A stretch of 22,357 bases of DNA from DASUFH01 sp036274645. Lineage in GTDB: Bacteria > Acidobacteriota > Terriglobia > 20CM-2-55-15. Below, in pieces: positions 15,619 through 22,357 of this stretch. Below the pieces are notes generated by a model. That model worked only from the letters and a program-made list of their open reading frames with translations, was not told the origin of the DNA and ran no database searches. A program made the position numbers and the translations under genes. The stretch spans positions 1-22,357 of the forward strand of contig DASUFH010000363.1 in NCBI GenBank assembly GCA_036274645.1, read 5' to 3'. Positions within the stretch are counted from its first letter, which is position 1; each line of letters opens with the position of its first letter.

Positions 15619-15635
15619 GGGCGAGAGGATAGCAT
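15607..15635 (+). promoter_or_regulatory. Promoter for the membrane protein gene, overlapping the fabI -10
   Basis: On the plus strand TTGTAA (15607-15612), a 17-base spacer and TAGCAT (15630-15635) lie 14 bases before the ATG at 15650. On the minus strand TATCCT (15626-15631), 7 bases before the fabI GTG, overlaps the same -10 region. The two start codons are only 31 bases apart. Confidence 0.4.
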
Positions 15636-15649
15636 CATTCGCCGTGCCG

Positions 15650-16972
15650 ATGAACCGAGAGAGCGACAGCGGATTCACTGCGGCGCTGGGCAGGCACTAC
15701 CGGGAGATTCTGCTGCTCGCTGTCGCCGCGCTCATGGCGCTCAAGGGGCCGGATCTCCTGATTCACCCGAGAATCTGGGCGGAAGAGGTCTATTACCTGA
15801 ACTACGCCCTGAACCACGACGCGCTCAGCAGTCTCCTCTATTCCCAGCCTTCACTCGGCTACTACCTGCTTTCCGCCAATGTCATGACTGTGCTGGCGGC
15901 ATTGGTTTCGCGGACGATCGGTCTCGAGTATGCGGCGGCGGTGACCACGTATCTGTCGTTTGCCGTTCAGCTGGCGCCGTATCCGCTGCTGCTGTACAGC
16001 GAGTCTCATCTGTTTCGCAGCCGCCTTCTGATTGCGGGCGCCTGCCTGGTTTCGCTGCTGGCGCCGACGACGAGCGGCGAGATCTGGCTGACGAGCATTC
16101 ACACGAAGAACTGGACCGGACTCGCCGCGTTCTTTCTTCTCTTTCAGGACACGACGGGATGGTCGCCGAAACGGATCTGGTTTTATCGAGGGGCGCTTCT
16201 TCTCTGCGGGCTGTCGGGGCCCTATGCGGCAGTACTGGCGCCCGTGTTCGCGCTTTCCTACTTCATCTATCGCGAGCGGGAGCGGCTCATACGCGCGGCT
16301 TTGCTCGGAGCGTGTTGCCTGGTCCACCTGGCCGTCTTTCTCGATCAGGCGCGCGCCGGCGGGACGGCGGCGCGCACGAGCGCGTTTACGTGGGACAGCG
16401 CGGTTGTGAATGTCTTCGTCTATCAGGTGCTGGGTAGCGTGATGGGCGAGCGGGCGTCGCAGTTCTGGGGACAGCGTCTGGGGCTCGCGTCCGTGCTCGA
16501 GGCTTCCATTTCAACGCCACGCGGCGCGCCGGTGATCCTCGCCGCAATCGGCTGCGTGGTGGCGACAGCGGTCCTGCTGATGCTGTTCTGGCGCCGGCTG
16601 CGCTCGCAGCAGACATTGCTGGTCGTGAGCTTTCTTCTGCTGGGCGCATTCACGGCCGCTACCGCTCTGAACGGAGTGCCGCACAACCGATACGCTTTCC
16701 TTCCAGGACTTGCGGTTCTGTTGCTTTTTATGACGGCCTGGGAAGAGCGTGGCGCTTTCAGACGAGGCCTGGCTGCAATTCTGCTGGCTGGCGCGTTGTA
16801 CGTGGGCGTTCGGGATTATCAGGACTTCTGGACGGTCTATGGCGCCGGGCAGCCGGCCTGGGCCGGCGAAGTTGAAAGATGGCGCGCCGACCAGAGCTAC
16901 AGTCTCGCGGTCTGGCCGACCTTCTTTAAGGCCCATTTGGAATGGCGGCCGGATTCGCCGGTAGAACGATGA
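15650..16972 (+). CDS. Polytopic membrane protein, possibly GT-C-type glycosyltransferase
   Basis: A 440-residue integral membrane protein with about 9-11 hydrophobic helices (residues 20-32, 73-95, 100-118 and 123-140, then further helices to about 400) and a soluble tail of about 45 residues. After the first helix comes the acidic motif HPRIWAEE. An acidic pair in the first outer loop is the hallmark of GT-C glycosyltransferases, which use polyprenyl-phosphate sugars on the outer face of the inner membrane. No confident family match was made by eye, so the function is tentative. The start at 15650 is chosen because the open frame upstream lies inside divergent fabI, and the promoter-like pair at 15607-15635 precedes it. 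Confidence 0.75.
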   Translation: MNRESDSGFTAALGRHYREILLLAVAALMALKGPDLLIHPRIWAEEVYYLNYALNHDALSSLLYSQPSLGYYLLSANVMTVLAALVSRTIGLEYAAAVTTYLSFAVQLAPYPLLLYSESHLFRSRLLIAGACLVSLLAPTTSGEIWLTSIHTKNWTGLAAFFLLFQDTTGWSPKRIWFYRGALLLCGLSGPYAAVLAPVFALSYFIYRERERLIRAALLGACCLVHLAVFLDQARAGGTAARTSAFTWDSAVVNVFVYQVLGSVMGERASQFWGQRLGLASVLEASISTPRGAPVILAAIGCVVATAVLLMLFWRRLRSQQTLLVVSFLLLGAFTAATALNGVPHNRYAFLPGLAVLLLFMTAWEERGAFRRGLAAILLAGALYVGVRDYQDFWTVYGAGQPAWAGEVERWRADQSYSLAVWPTFFKAHLEWRPDSPVER

Positions 16973-17063
16973 GACCCCCTGCACACGGGGACTCCACATG
17001 TTTGTTTCCGTTGTGCAAACCTCGGCCGTGAAGTTTCTTGCGGGACGGGCTTTACCGGGCGGC

Positions 17064-17069
17064 TATACT
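17064..17069 (+). promoter_or_regulatory. -10 element for pyrE
   Basis: TATACT lies 9 bases before the pyrE ATG, so the message would have a leader of about 3 bases or none. No good -35 and no Shine-Dalgarno are present in the 106-base gap after the membrane protein gene. Confidence 0.5.
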
Positions 17070-17078
17070 GCCTAATCG

Positions 17079-17630
17079 ATGTCCGAAAAACTAAGCGAAC
17101 TCTCTGAAATCATCCGCCGCAAGTCTCTCCGGCGCGGCGACTTCGTGCTGGCTTCGGGCCGGCGGGCAAACTACTACCTGGATTGCCGCATGACCACGCT
17201 CGATCCGCGGGGCGCCACGTTGATTGCGCGTCTGCTGCTCGAGAAGATGCGGGAGCTGAATATCGAGGCGGACGCCATCGGTGGCCTGACCATGGGCGCC
17301 GATCCGATCGCCGCGGCGACTGCGGTGATCAGCGAAATCGAAGGGCGGCCGCTGCCCGCGTTCATCGTGCGCAAGGAAACCAAGGGGCATGGAATGCAGC
17401 GCGCGATCGAAGGCTGGGACGGAAAACCCGGCGCGAAAGTCGTCGTGGTTGACGACGTCTGTACTTCCGGTGAATCCATCCTGACCGCGTGCCGGAAGGC
17501 GGAGGAGGCCGGATACAAGGTCGCCGCCACGTTTTGTGTGGTCGATCGGGAAGAAGGCGGAACCGAGACGATTTCGAAACAATATCCTTTCTATCCGCTG
17601 CTGACGGCCAGGCAGCTCCTGGAGGCTTAG
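17079..17630 (+). CDS. pyrE: Orotate phosphoribosyltransferase
   Basis: A 183-residue cytosolic enzyme that joins orotate to PRPP to make OMP in pyrimidine synthesis. The PRPP-binding motif VVVVDDVCTSGES is at 121-133. The flexible catalytic loop RKETKGHG (98-105) carries the conserved lysines and histidine. The N-terminal FVLASGRRANYYLDCR is the usual orotate-binding hood. Length is typical of the short bacterial form. The start is ATG close behind a TATACT. It is followed after 7 bases by the metzincin-ModA gene on the same strand, whose ribosome site (GGAGG) lies inside the end of pyrE, so the two are probably co-transcribed despite unrelated functions. Confidence 0.96.
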   Translation: MSEKLSELSEIIRRKSLRRGDFVLASGRRANYYLDCRMTTLDPRGATLIARLLLEKMRELNIEADAIGGLTMGADPIAAATAVISEIEGRPLPAFIVRKETKGHGMQRAIEGWDGKPGAKVVVVDDVCTSGESILTACRKAEEAGYKVAATFCVVDREEGGTETISKQYPFYPLLTARQLLEA

Positions 17631-17637
17631 AAGTCGA

Positions 17638-18954
17638 ATGCGGCTGGCGCTCACGGTGTTACTGGCGGTTTCGAGTTTTGCCTCGAGTTTCGCCGCGCCT
17701 TCGGCCGCTCCCGCGGGGATGGATGCCAGCCAGCCGATTCCTTTCTATATAGAGGATGGTTCCGGAGTTTCCGGATACGACAAGGGCGATCCGGAGCTGG
17801 CCGAACTTGCGCTGCGGGCCTGGTCGCGGGAAAGCGGATTCCGGCTTCACTTCGTTCGCGCCGAAACGGCGGCGAGCGCCCTGCTGCAGGTTCGCTGGGT
17901 TTCTCCGGCGGAGGGACACTTCGGGGAAATGGCGCGAATCGATGTGGGCGGCAAGCCGGGAGCGCGCGTCCACGTTACCCCCGATACGCGCCTGCAGGGC
18001 GAAGCGCTGGCTCGGGCGGCCGCCTCCGACCGCCTGTTGCGGGATAGCATCGTCTATCTCACGTGCGTTCACGAGATCGGTCACGCGCTGGGGCTGGCGC
18101 ACACCGCCGAGTTTGCCGACATCATGTATTCGTTTCAGTATGGCGGCGACATTCTGAAGTATTTCCTGCGTTATCGGGAGAAGCTCGGTTCGCGCGCGGA
18201 CATCGTCCGATTTTCGGGCCTGTCGTCCGCCGACGCGATGGTGTTGAAAACGCTGTATTCCGGGGCCGCGGAGGAGGTCCGCGTGGCGGCCGCGTCGGAT
18301 CTCCAGTTCGCAATCCGGGAAATGGCCCCCGAATTCCAGAAGGCGACCGGGCACACGCTCCGGGTGACGCTCGGTTCGTCGGGCAATTTCTATGCGCAGA
18401 TCTCCAACGGCGCGCCCTTCGACGTGTTTCTTTCCGCGGACGCCAATTATCCGCGGCGTCTGGAGCAGGAAGGGCGCGCGGAGAAGGGCGGCGCTCGAGT
18501 CTACGGAGTGGGCCGCATCGCGCTTTGGGTTCCCCAGGCGTCCGGGATCGATCTGGAGAAGCTGGGAATGAACGCCCTGGAGAGCGCGTCCATTCGCAAG
18601 ATCGCGATCGCGAATCCCGATCATGCTCCCTACGGACGCGCCGCCGTCGCCGCCATGGAAAAGTCCGGGGTGTACGAACGGGTTCGATCCCGGCTGGTGA
18701 TGGGAGAAAACATTGCCCAGGCCGCGCAGTTCGCGCAGTCGGGCGCAGCGGATATCGGCGTGGTCGCCCTGTCGCTGGCCATGTCGGACGCGATGAAACG
18801 GTCGGGCCGCTACTGGATTGTGCCTTCCGACCTGCATCCGCCGCTGGAGCAGGCTGCCGCGTTGCTGAAGGGGTCCCCCGGCGCCCGCGCGTTTGTGGAC
18901 TGGCTTCAGTCTGCCGAAGCCCGGACGATCCTCCGACGGTACGGCTTTCAATAA
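17638..18954 (+). CDS. modA: Metzincin (matrixin-like) protease fused to ModA molybdate-binding protein
   Basis: A single 438-residue open frame with two complete domains. Residues 1-20 are a signal peptide. Residues 34-208 are an M10-like metzincin with an intact zinc site HEIGHALGLAHT (His145, Glu146, His149, His155), the Met-turn DIMY (Met163), and the usual final helix of M10 domains (LSSADAMVLKTLY). There is no pro-domain or cysteine switch. After a short SGAAEE linker, residues 214-438 are a ModA periplasmic binding protein beginning where mature ModA begins (VRVAAASDLQFA), then GSSGNFYAQI, APFDVFLSAD and YGRAAVAAM. The ModA part has no signal peptide of its own. modB and modC follow. 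Protease targets are unknown. Confidence 0.9.
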   Translation: MRLALTVLLAVSSFASSFAAPSAAPAGMDASQPIPFYIEDGSGVSGYDKGDPELAELALRAWSRESGFRLHFVRAETAASALLQVRWVSPAEGHFGEMARIDVGGKPGARVHVTPDTRLQGEALARAAASDRLLRDSIVYLTCVHEIGHALGLAHTAEFADIMYSFQYGGDILKYFLRYREKLGSRADIVRFSGLSSADAMVLKTLYSGAAEEVRVAAASDLQFAIREMAPEFQKATGHTLRVTLGSSGNFYAQISNGAPFDVFLSADANYPRRLEQEGRAEKGGARVYGVGRIALWVPQASGIDLEKLGMNALESASIRKIAIANPDHAPYGRAAVAAMEKSGVYERVRSRLVMGENIAQAAQFAQSGAADIGVVALSLAMSDAMKRSGRYWIVPSDLHPPLEQAAALLKGSPGARAFVDWLQSAEARTILRRYGFQ

Positions 18955-18978
18955 TCATGATCGGCTGCGAATCGAGGG

Positions 18979-19008
18979 ACGCGCGCCACGGCGCCGGCCA
19001 GGGCGCGT
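18979..19008 (+). promoter_or_regulatory. GC-rich hairpin between modA-fusion and modB
   Basis: ACGCGC (18979-18984) pairs with GCGCGT (19003-19008) around a loop holding the palindrome GGCGCC. No U tract follows. It could lower or process the message between the binding protein and the permease. A 9-codon reading frame (ATG at 19027) ends with its TGA overlapping the modB ATG. Confidence 0.35.
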
Positions 19009-19049
19009 GGGAGTGATACGCGAGACATGAAGATCTGGTCTGAACGGGA

Positions 19050-19733
19050 ATGAACTGGGAGGCGTTGGGCATTTCGCTGGAACTGGCGGCGCTGACGTCT
19101 CTGACGCTGGCGGTGATTGCCATTCCGCTGGGGTATTGGCTGGCCTTCTCCCGGTTTCGCTTCAAGTTTCTGATTGAGGCCGTCGTCGCCCTTCCGCTCG
19201 TCCTGCCGCCAACGGTCCTGGGCTTCTATGTGCTTGTTGCGCTGGGGGCGCGCAGTCCGATCGGCCAGTGGTACGAGACGTGGACCGGTCACGGCCTGGC
19301 TTTTACGTTTGAAGGACTCGTGATTGCGTCGACGCTCTACAGTCTGCCGTTTGCCGTACAACCGGTGGCGGCGGCGTTTGGCGCAGTCGACCGGCGTCTG
19401 ATCGAGGCTTCCTGGACGCTCGGCGTGTCGCGTTCGGGCACATTCTGGCGCGTCATCGCTCCGCAGTCCTGGGCCGGGCTGGTGACGGGCGCAGTGCTGA
19501 GTTTCGCGCATACCCTGGGCGAGTTCGGCGTGGTTCTCATGGTTGGGGGCAACATTCCGGGCGTGACCCGGACGCTTTCGATCGCCATCTATGACGATGT
19601 CCAGAGCCTGAATTATGCGGGCGCGGCGGTAACGTCTGCGGCGTTGCTGGCGATCTCGTTTTCCATCCTGGCAGTGGTGTACGCCGTGAATCAGAGGCGA
19701 CGCTGGACGAAACCGCTGGCGAATCCATGGTGA
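19050..19733 (+). CDS. modB: Molybdate ABC transporter permease ModB
   Basis: A 227-residue inner-membrane permease with about five to six helices. The cytoplasmic EAA loop that couples to the ATPase is present (EASWTLGVSRSGTFWRVIAPQS, about residues 119-140). It is preceded by PLVLPPTVLGFY and followed by TLGEFG, both diagnostic of ModB/CysT-type oxyanion permeases. It lies 95 bases after the modA-fusion gene. The ribosome site before the ATG is weak (GAACGGGA). Its end overlaps modC by 7 bases (ATGGTGA), which implies translational coupling. Molybdate or tungstate specificity comes from the ModA partner. Confidence 0.95.
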   Translation: MNWEALGISLELAALTSLTLAVIAIPLGYWLAFSRFRFKFLIEAVVALPLVLPPTVLGFYVLVALGARSPIGQWYETWTGHGLAFTFEGLVIASTLYSLPFAVQPVAAAFGAVDRRLIEASWTLGVSRSGTFWRVIAPQSWAGLVTGAVLSFAHTLGEFGVVLMVGGNIPGVTRTLSIAIYDDVQSLNYAGAAVTSAALLAISFSILAVVYAVNQRRRWTKPLANPW

Positions 19734-20854
19734 CGCCGCCGCTTCTGTCCGCGGAAATCGATAAGGTATTTCCCAGCGGAGCGCGAGTTCGCGCCGCGAT
19801 GGAAATTCCGGCCAACGCGGCGGTGACGATCCTGTTTGGGGCGTCCGGCTCCGGCAAGACCACGGCGTTGCGGGTCATTGCGGGACTCGAGCAAGTGACG
19901 CAGGGAAGCGTCGTTTTTCGCGGCCGCGTCTGGTCGGAATCGCGGCGGGGAATTTGGCTCCCGCCCCAGCAGCGATCGATCGGCTATCTGTTTCAGGAGT
20001 ACGCGCTGTTTCCGCACCTCAAGGTTCGAGACAACATTGCGTTCGGCGTCCAGGGGGGGAAGATGGAGCGCAATGCCCGGACCGAACGGCTGGCCGCAAC
20101 GCTGCGCGTTGCCGAACTGCTGGACCGCTGGCCGGCCGAACTGTCCGGCGGCCAGCAGCAGCGTGTCGCGCTGGCCAGGGCGCTGGCGCGCGAGCCGGAA
20201 CTGCTCCTGCTGGACGAGCCCCTGTCGGCTCTGGATCCGGACACGCGCAGTCATGTGCGCGGCGAACTGGCGCGGACGCTGCGGGAACTGGGCGTCCCGG
20301 CCATCGTTGTCACCCATGACTGGGTTGACGCGCTGAGCTGGGGAGATTACCTGATCGTCATGAGTCGTGACGGCGCGTTGCAGGCGGGCACGCCGGAAGA
20401 GGTGTTCACCCGGCCGTCTCATCCGGAAGTCGCTTCGGCCGTCGGAATGGAAACGATCGCGTCCGGCTCGGTCGTCTCGCGGAAAGACGGCGTCATTCAC
20501 CTTCGGGTGGGGCCGGCGGAGATTCATGCGGCGGATCCCGGTGACGGGGAATCGAGCTACTTCGTGTGCATTCGTTCCGAAAATGTCATTCTGGAAACAG
20601 GCCGGCCCGCAGCGACCAGCGCGCGAAACCGGCTTGACGGTCGGGTTGTGGATATTGTTCCGTTTGGCGCGCTGTTCAAGGTCACCGTGGATGCGGGTTT
20701 CATGCTGAGTTCGCTGGTTACCCGCGAAGCGATTTCCGATATGGACCTGCGCCGCGGCGCCGCGGTTGCCGCGGTGTTCAAGGCGTCCGCGGCGCACCTG
20801 ATCCCGCAGCAGGGGGCTGGAACGCAGGGCTCACCCCCAAATCGTATGTTTTGA
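19727..20854 (+). CDS. modC: Molybdate ABC transporter ATPase ModC
   Basis: A 375-residue cytosolic ATPase. Walker A GASGSGKT (about residues 38-45), Q-loop YLFQEYALFP, signature LSGGQQQR, Walker B LLLLDEP with D-loop SALD, and switch THDW are all intact. The region after about residue 240 is the regulatory TOBE/MOP-like domain (VCIRSENVILE, GRVVDIVPFGALFKVTVDAG), which in ModC can bind the oxyanion and inhibit the pump. The start overlaps the end of modB. The last 15 or so residues (QGAGTQGSPPNRMF) look like a non-conserved tail. Confidence 0.96.
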   Translation: MVTPPLLSAEIDKVFPSGARVRAAMEIPANAAVTILFGASGSGKTTALRVIAGLEQVTQGSVVFRGRVWSESRRGIWLPPQQRSIGYLFQEYALFPHLKVRDNIAFGVQGGKMERNARTERLAATLRVAELLDRWPAELSGGQQQRVALARALAREPELLLLDEPLSALDPDTRSHVRGELARTLRELGVPAIVVTHDWVDALSWGDYLIVMSRDGALQAGTPEEVFTRPSHPEVASAVGMETIASGSVVSRKDGVIHLRVGPAEIHAADPGDGESSYFVCIRSENVILETGRPAATSARNRLDGRVVDIVPFGALFKVTVDAGFMLSSLVTREAISDMDLRRGAAVAAVFKASAAHLIPQQGAGTQGSPPNRMF

Positions 20855-20889
20855 TGACTGTGGAAGAAGGCCGTGAAAGAATTCAATTG

Positions 20890-20918
20890 TTGAACGGACA
20901 ATAAAGCTCGTGTTAAGT
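20890..20918 (+). promoter_or_regulatory. Candidate promoter for the tRNA-tuf cluster
   Basis: TTGAAC (20890-20895), a 17-base spacer and TTAAGT (20913-20918) lie 16 bases before tRNA-Thr. The -10 is poor, so confidence is low. The 80-base gap after modC holds nothing else recognisable. Confidence 0.35.
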
Positions 20919-20934
20919 TACGTCGTTTGTCGAT

Positions 20935-21007
20935 GCTGGCGTAGCTCAGTTGGTAGAGCAGCTGACTTGTAATCAGCAGGTCGGGGGTTCAATTCCCTTC
21001 GCCAGCT
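20935..21007 (+). tRNA. tRNA-Thr (UGU)
   Basis: Cloverleaf with acceptor GCTGGCG/CGCCAGC, D stem GCTC/GAGC, anticodon stem GCTGA/TCAGC with loop CTTGTAA, and T stem GGGGG/CCCTT including two G-U pairs. Anticodon TGT. Discriminator T; CCA not encoded. First tRNA of the cluster, equivalent to thrU of E. coli. Confidence 0.96.
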
Positions 21008-21015
21008 CCTCAGTG

Positions 21016-21031
21016 AGCGGCTGGCGCCGCT
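21016..21031 (+). terminator. Short terminator-like hairpin between tRNA-Thr and tRNA-Tyr
   Basis: AGCGGC-TGGC-GCCGCT followed by ATTTTGC. The stem is 6 bp and the T run only four, so partial termination or RNA processing is more likely than full termination. Confidence 0.4.
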
Positions 21032-21046
21032 ATTTTGCATTTAGCC

Positions 21047-21131
21047 GGACAGGTGGCCGAGCGGTTAATGGCAGCAGACTGTAAATCTGCCGTCCTTCGG
21101 GGCTACGGAGGTTCGAATCCTCCCCTGTCCA
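21047..21131 (+). tRNA. tRNA-Tyr (GUA)
   Basis: An 85-base class II tRNA with acceptor GGACAGG/CCTGTCC, anticodon stem GCAGA/TCTGC and loop CTGTAAA, a long variable arm (CGTCCTTCGGGGCTACG) and T arm GGTTCGAATCC. Anticodon GTA, discriminator A, CCA not encoded. Equivalent to tyrU. Confidence 0.96.
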
Positions 21132-21142
21132 TGGGGGAGCCG

Positions 21143-21218
<76 letters not shown>

Positions 21219-21268
21219 TTGACGAGAGTTGACGAGAACTTGACGAGATTGAAGGCGAGTTGACGGCG
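21219..21268 (+). repeat. Phased TTGACGAGA-type repeats between tRNA-Thr and tRNA-Gly
   Basis: Three exact TTGACGAGA copies start at 21219, 21229 and 21240, with related TTGA units at 21249 and 21260. The spacing of 10, 11, 9 and 11 bases is close to one DNA turn. The remaining bases to tRNA-Gly at 21339 show no gene. Confidence 0.7.
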
Positions 21269-21338
21269 GGTATGGGCGAGTGATGTCGGACAGGTCGATG
21301 CGGTTTTTCAAGGTGTGCGGTTCGGCGGGCCGCCGTTA

Positions 21339-21411
21339 GCGGGAGTAACTCAGTGGCTAGAGTCACGGCCTTCCAAGCCGTTGGTCGCGGGTTCGAATCC
21401 CGTCTCCCGCT
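21339..21411 (+). tRNA. tRNA-Gly (UCC)
   Basis: Acceptor GCGGGAG/CTCCCGC, D stem ACTC/GAGT, anticodon stem ACGGC/GCCGT with loop CTTCCAA, T stem GCGGG/CCCGT. Anticodon TCC, discriminator T, CCA not encoded. Equivalent to glyT. Confidence 0.96.
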
Positions 21412-21457
21412 CTTCATATTGCTGAGAAACTTTTGAACTCAATCGGAGAACGGATCC

Positions 21458-22357
21458 ATGGCGAAAGAGAAATTTGACAGGTCGAAGCCGCATGTGAACG
21501 TGGGCACGATCGGACATATCGACCACGGGAAGACGACGCTGACGGCGGTGATCACCAAGGTGCTGGCAAAGCACAATCCGAAGAACAAGTACCGCTCGTT
21601 CGACTCGATCGACAACGCGCCCGAGGAGAAGGCCCGCGGTATCACGATTGCCACGGCGCACGTCGAATACGAGACCGCCAACCGTCACTACGCGCACGTG
21701 GATTGCCCGGGTCACGCCGATTACATCAAAAACATGATCACGGGCGCCGCGCAGATGGACGGCGCGATCCTGGTGGTGGCCGCGACCGATGGTCCGATGC
21801 CGCAGACGCGGGAACACATCCTGCTGGCCCGCCAGGTGGGCGTGCCGTACATGGTCGTGTTTCTGAACAAGTGTGACGCGGTGGAAGACGCTGAACTGCT
21901 GGATCTGGTGGAACTGGAAGTTCGCGACCTGCTGAAGAGCTACGGCTTCCCGGGCGACGAGATCCCGGTGATCCGGGGATCGGCATTGAAGGCGATGGAC
22001 GACGATCCGGCGTGGACGGTGAAGATCGACGAACTGATGGACGCCGTCGACAAGTACATTCCCATCCCCCAGCGGGTTACGGACAAGCCGTTCCTGATGC
22101 CGATCGAAGACATTTTCTCGATCTCGGGCCGCGGCACGGTGGTGACGGGAAGAATCGAGCGCGGGATCGTGAAGGTTGGCGAGGAAATGGAAATCGTGGG
22201 CTTCACGCCGACGTTCAAGACGGTCATCACGGGCGTGGAAATGTTCAAGAAGCTGCTCGACGAAGGGCAGGCGGGCGACAACGTCGGGCTGCTGCTGCGC
22301 GGGACGAAGAAGGAAGAAGTGGAGCGCGGACAGGTGGTGGCCAAGCCCGGGACGATC
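21458..22357 (+). CDS. tuf: Elongation factor Tu, N-terminal 300 residues (3' truncated by window edge)
   Basis: EF-Tu brings aminoacyl-tRNA to the ribosome. The G domain is complete: P-loop GHIDHGKT, switch I (EEKARGITIATAHVEYE), DCPGHADY, NKCD and GSALKAM. Domain 2 follows (FLMPIEDIFSISGRGTVVTGRIERG) and the frame is still open at the window edge. Common bacterial EF-Tu reads GITINTAH; this one has Ala in place of Asn, a variant also seen in Geobacter-like proteins. The ATG has GGAGAA about nine bases upstream. It lies 46 bases after tRNA-Gly and is very likely co-transcribed with the tRNAs, as in the E. coli thrU-tyrU-glyT-thrT-tufB unit. Confidence 0.98.
   Translation, partial: MAKEKFDRSKPHVNVGTIGHIDHGKTTLTAVITKVLAKHNPKNKYRSFDSIDNAPEEKARGITIATAHVEYETANRHYAHVDCPGHADYIKNMITGAAQMDGAILVVAATDGPMPQTREHILLARQVGVPYMVVFLNKCDAVEDAELLDLVELEVRDLLKSYGFPGDEIPVIRGSALKAMDDDPAWTVKIDELMDAVDKYIPIPQRVTDKPFLMPIEDIFSISGRGTVVTGRIERGIVKVGEEMEIVGFTPTFKTVITGVEMFKKLLDEGQAGDNVGLLLRGTKKEEVERGQVVAKPGTI

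Noticed and set aside
15619..15678. GTG-initiated N-terminal extension of FabI
   Set aside because: It would overlap the divergent gene's start, and FabI proteins begin at the LLQGKTGLIMG segment.
16973..17063. Riboswitch or attenuator in front of pyrE
   Set aside because: Only short weak stems (CCCC/GGGG, GTTTG/CAAAC) are visible, with no U tract, and the -10 lies downstream of them.
17659..18951. 430-codon minus-strand frame covering the metzincin-ModA gene
   Set aside because: It is low-complexity Arg/Gly/His-rich sequence with no family features, and the plus strand encodes two well-defined domains.
17638..18954. Idea that the protease-ModA fusion is a frameshift or assembly artefact
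   Set aside because: The frame is continuous, the junction falls exactly at domain ends, and the ModA part has no start with a ribosome site or signal peptide. It was kept as a real fusion, pending read mapping.
21219..21268. CRISPR array
   Set aside because: Units are only about 10 bases apart, with no spacers and no cas genes nearby.

Overview
The window is GC-rich chromosomal DNA, about 60% G+C by eye, from a Gram-negative-type bacterium. It encodes an outer-membrane porin, an RND pump, periplasmic proteins and lipoproteins. The mix of housekeeping genes with a YVTN propeller protein, an OprB-like porin, a TlpA-like thioredoxin, many GTG/TTG starts and a tRNA-tuf cluster fits Acidobacteriota or a neighbouring phylum. 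That placement is an inference from gene style and was not tested.

Layout. Bases 1-487 hold the 3' end of a short-chain dehydrogenase (+). Bases 509-5023 form a minus-strand information-processing block read right to left: a dnaG promoter, dnaG, rpoD, a tandem 37-nt repeat with hairpins, tRNA-Ile2(CAU) and a coiled-coil zinc-ribbon protein. Bases 5139-14207 are a copper/silver-type metal-handling region. A minus-strand pair encodes a one-haem cytochrome c and a heavy-metal-binding-domain protein. A plus-strand FixH/YtkA-like lipoprotein gene runs toward the pump gene and overlaps it. A minus-strand operon encodes an OprB-like porin, a YVTN beta-propeller protein, a very short CusB-like adaptor and a CusA-type pump that keeps all three metal-binding methionines. 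Bases 14208-17078 carry a TlpA-like thioredoxin (-), fabI (-) and a polytopic membrane protein (+). Bases 17079-20854 are a plus-strand run: pyrE, then a molybdate ABC transporter whose binding protein is fused to an N-terminal metzincin protease, then modB and modC. Bases 20935 to the end hold tRNA-Thr(UGU), tRNA-Tyr(GUA), tRNA-Thr(GGU), tRNA-Gly(UCC) and the start of tuf, much like the E. coli tufB tRNA operon with the Gly and second Thr genes exchanged.

How the genes work together. The metal region looks like an envelope copper/silver system, but no TolC/CusC gene is present and the adaptor lacks the alpha-helical hairpin that would dock to one. A porin with its own N-terminal coiled coil is the first gene of that operon. 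The molybdate locus is a complete ModABC set with a protease-ModA fusion. These two loci are the best candidates for undescribed biology. Several genes also have a -10-like hexamer only 7-9 nt before the start codon, which suggests leaderless or nearly leaderless transcripts.
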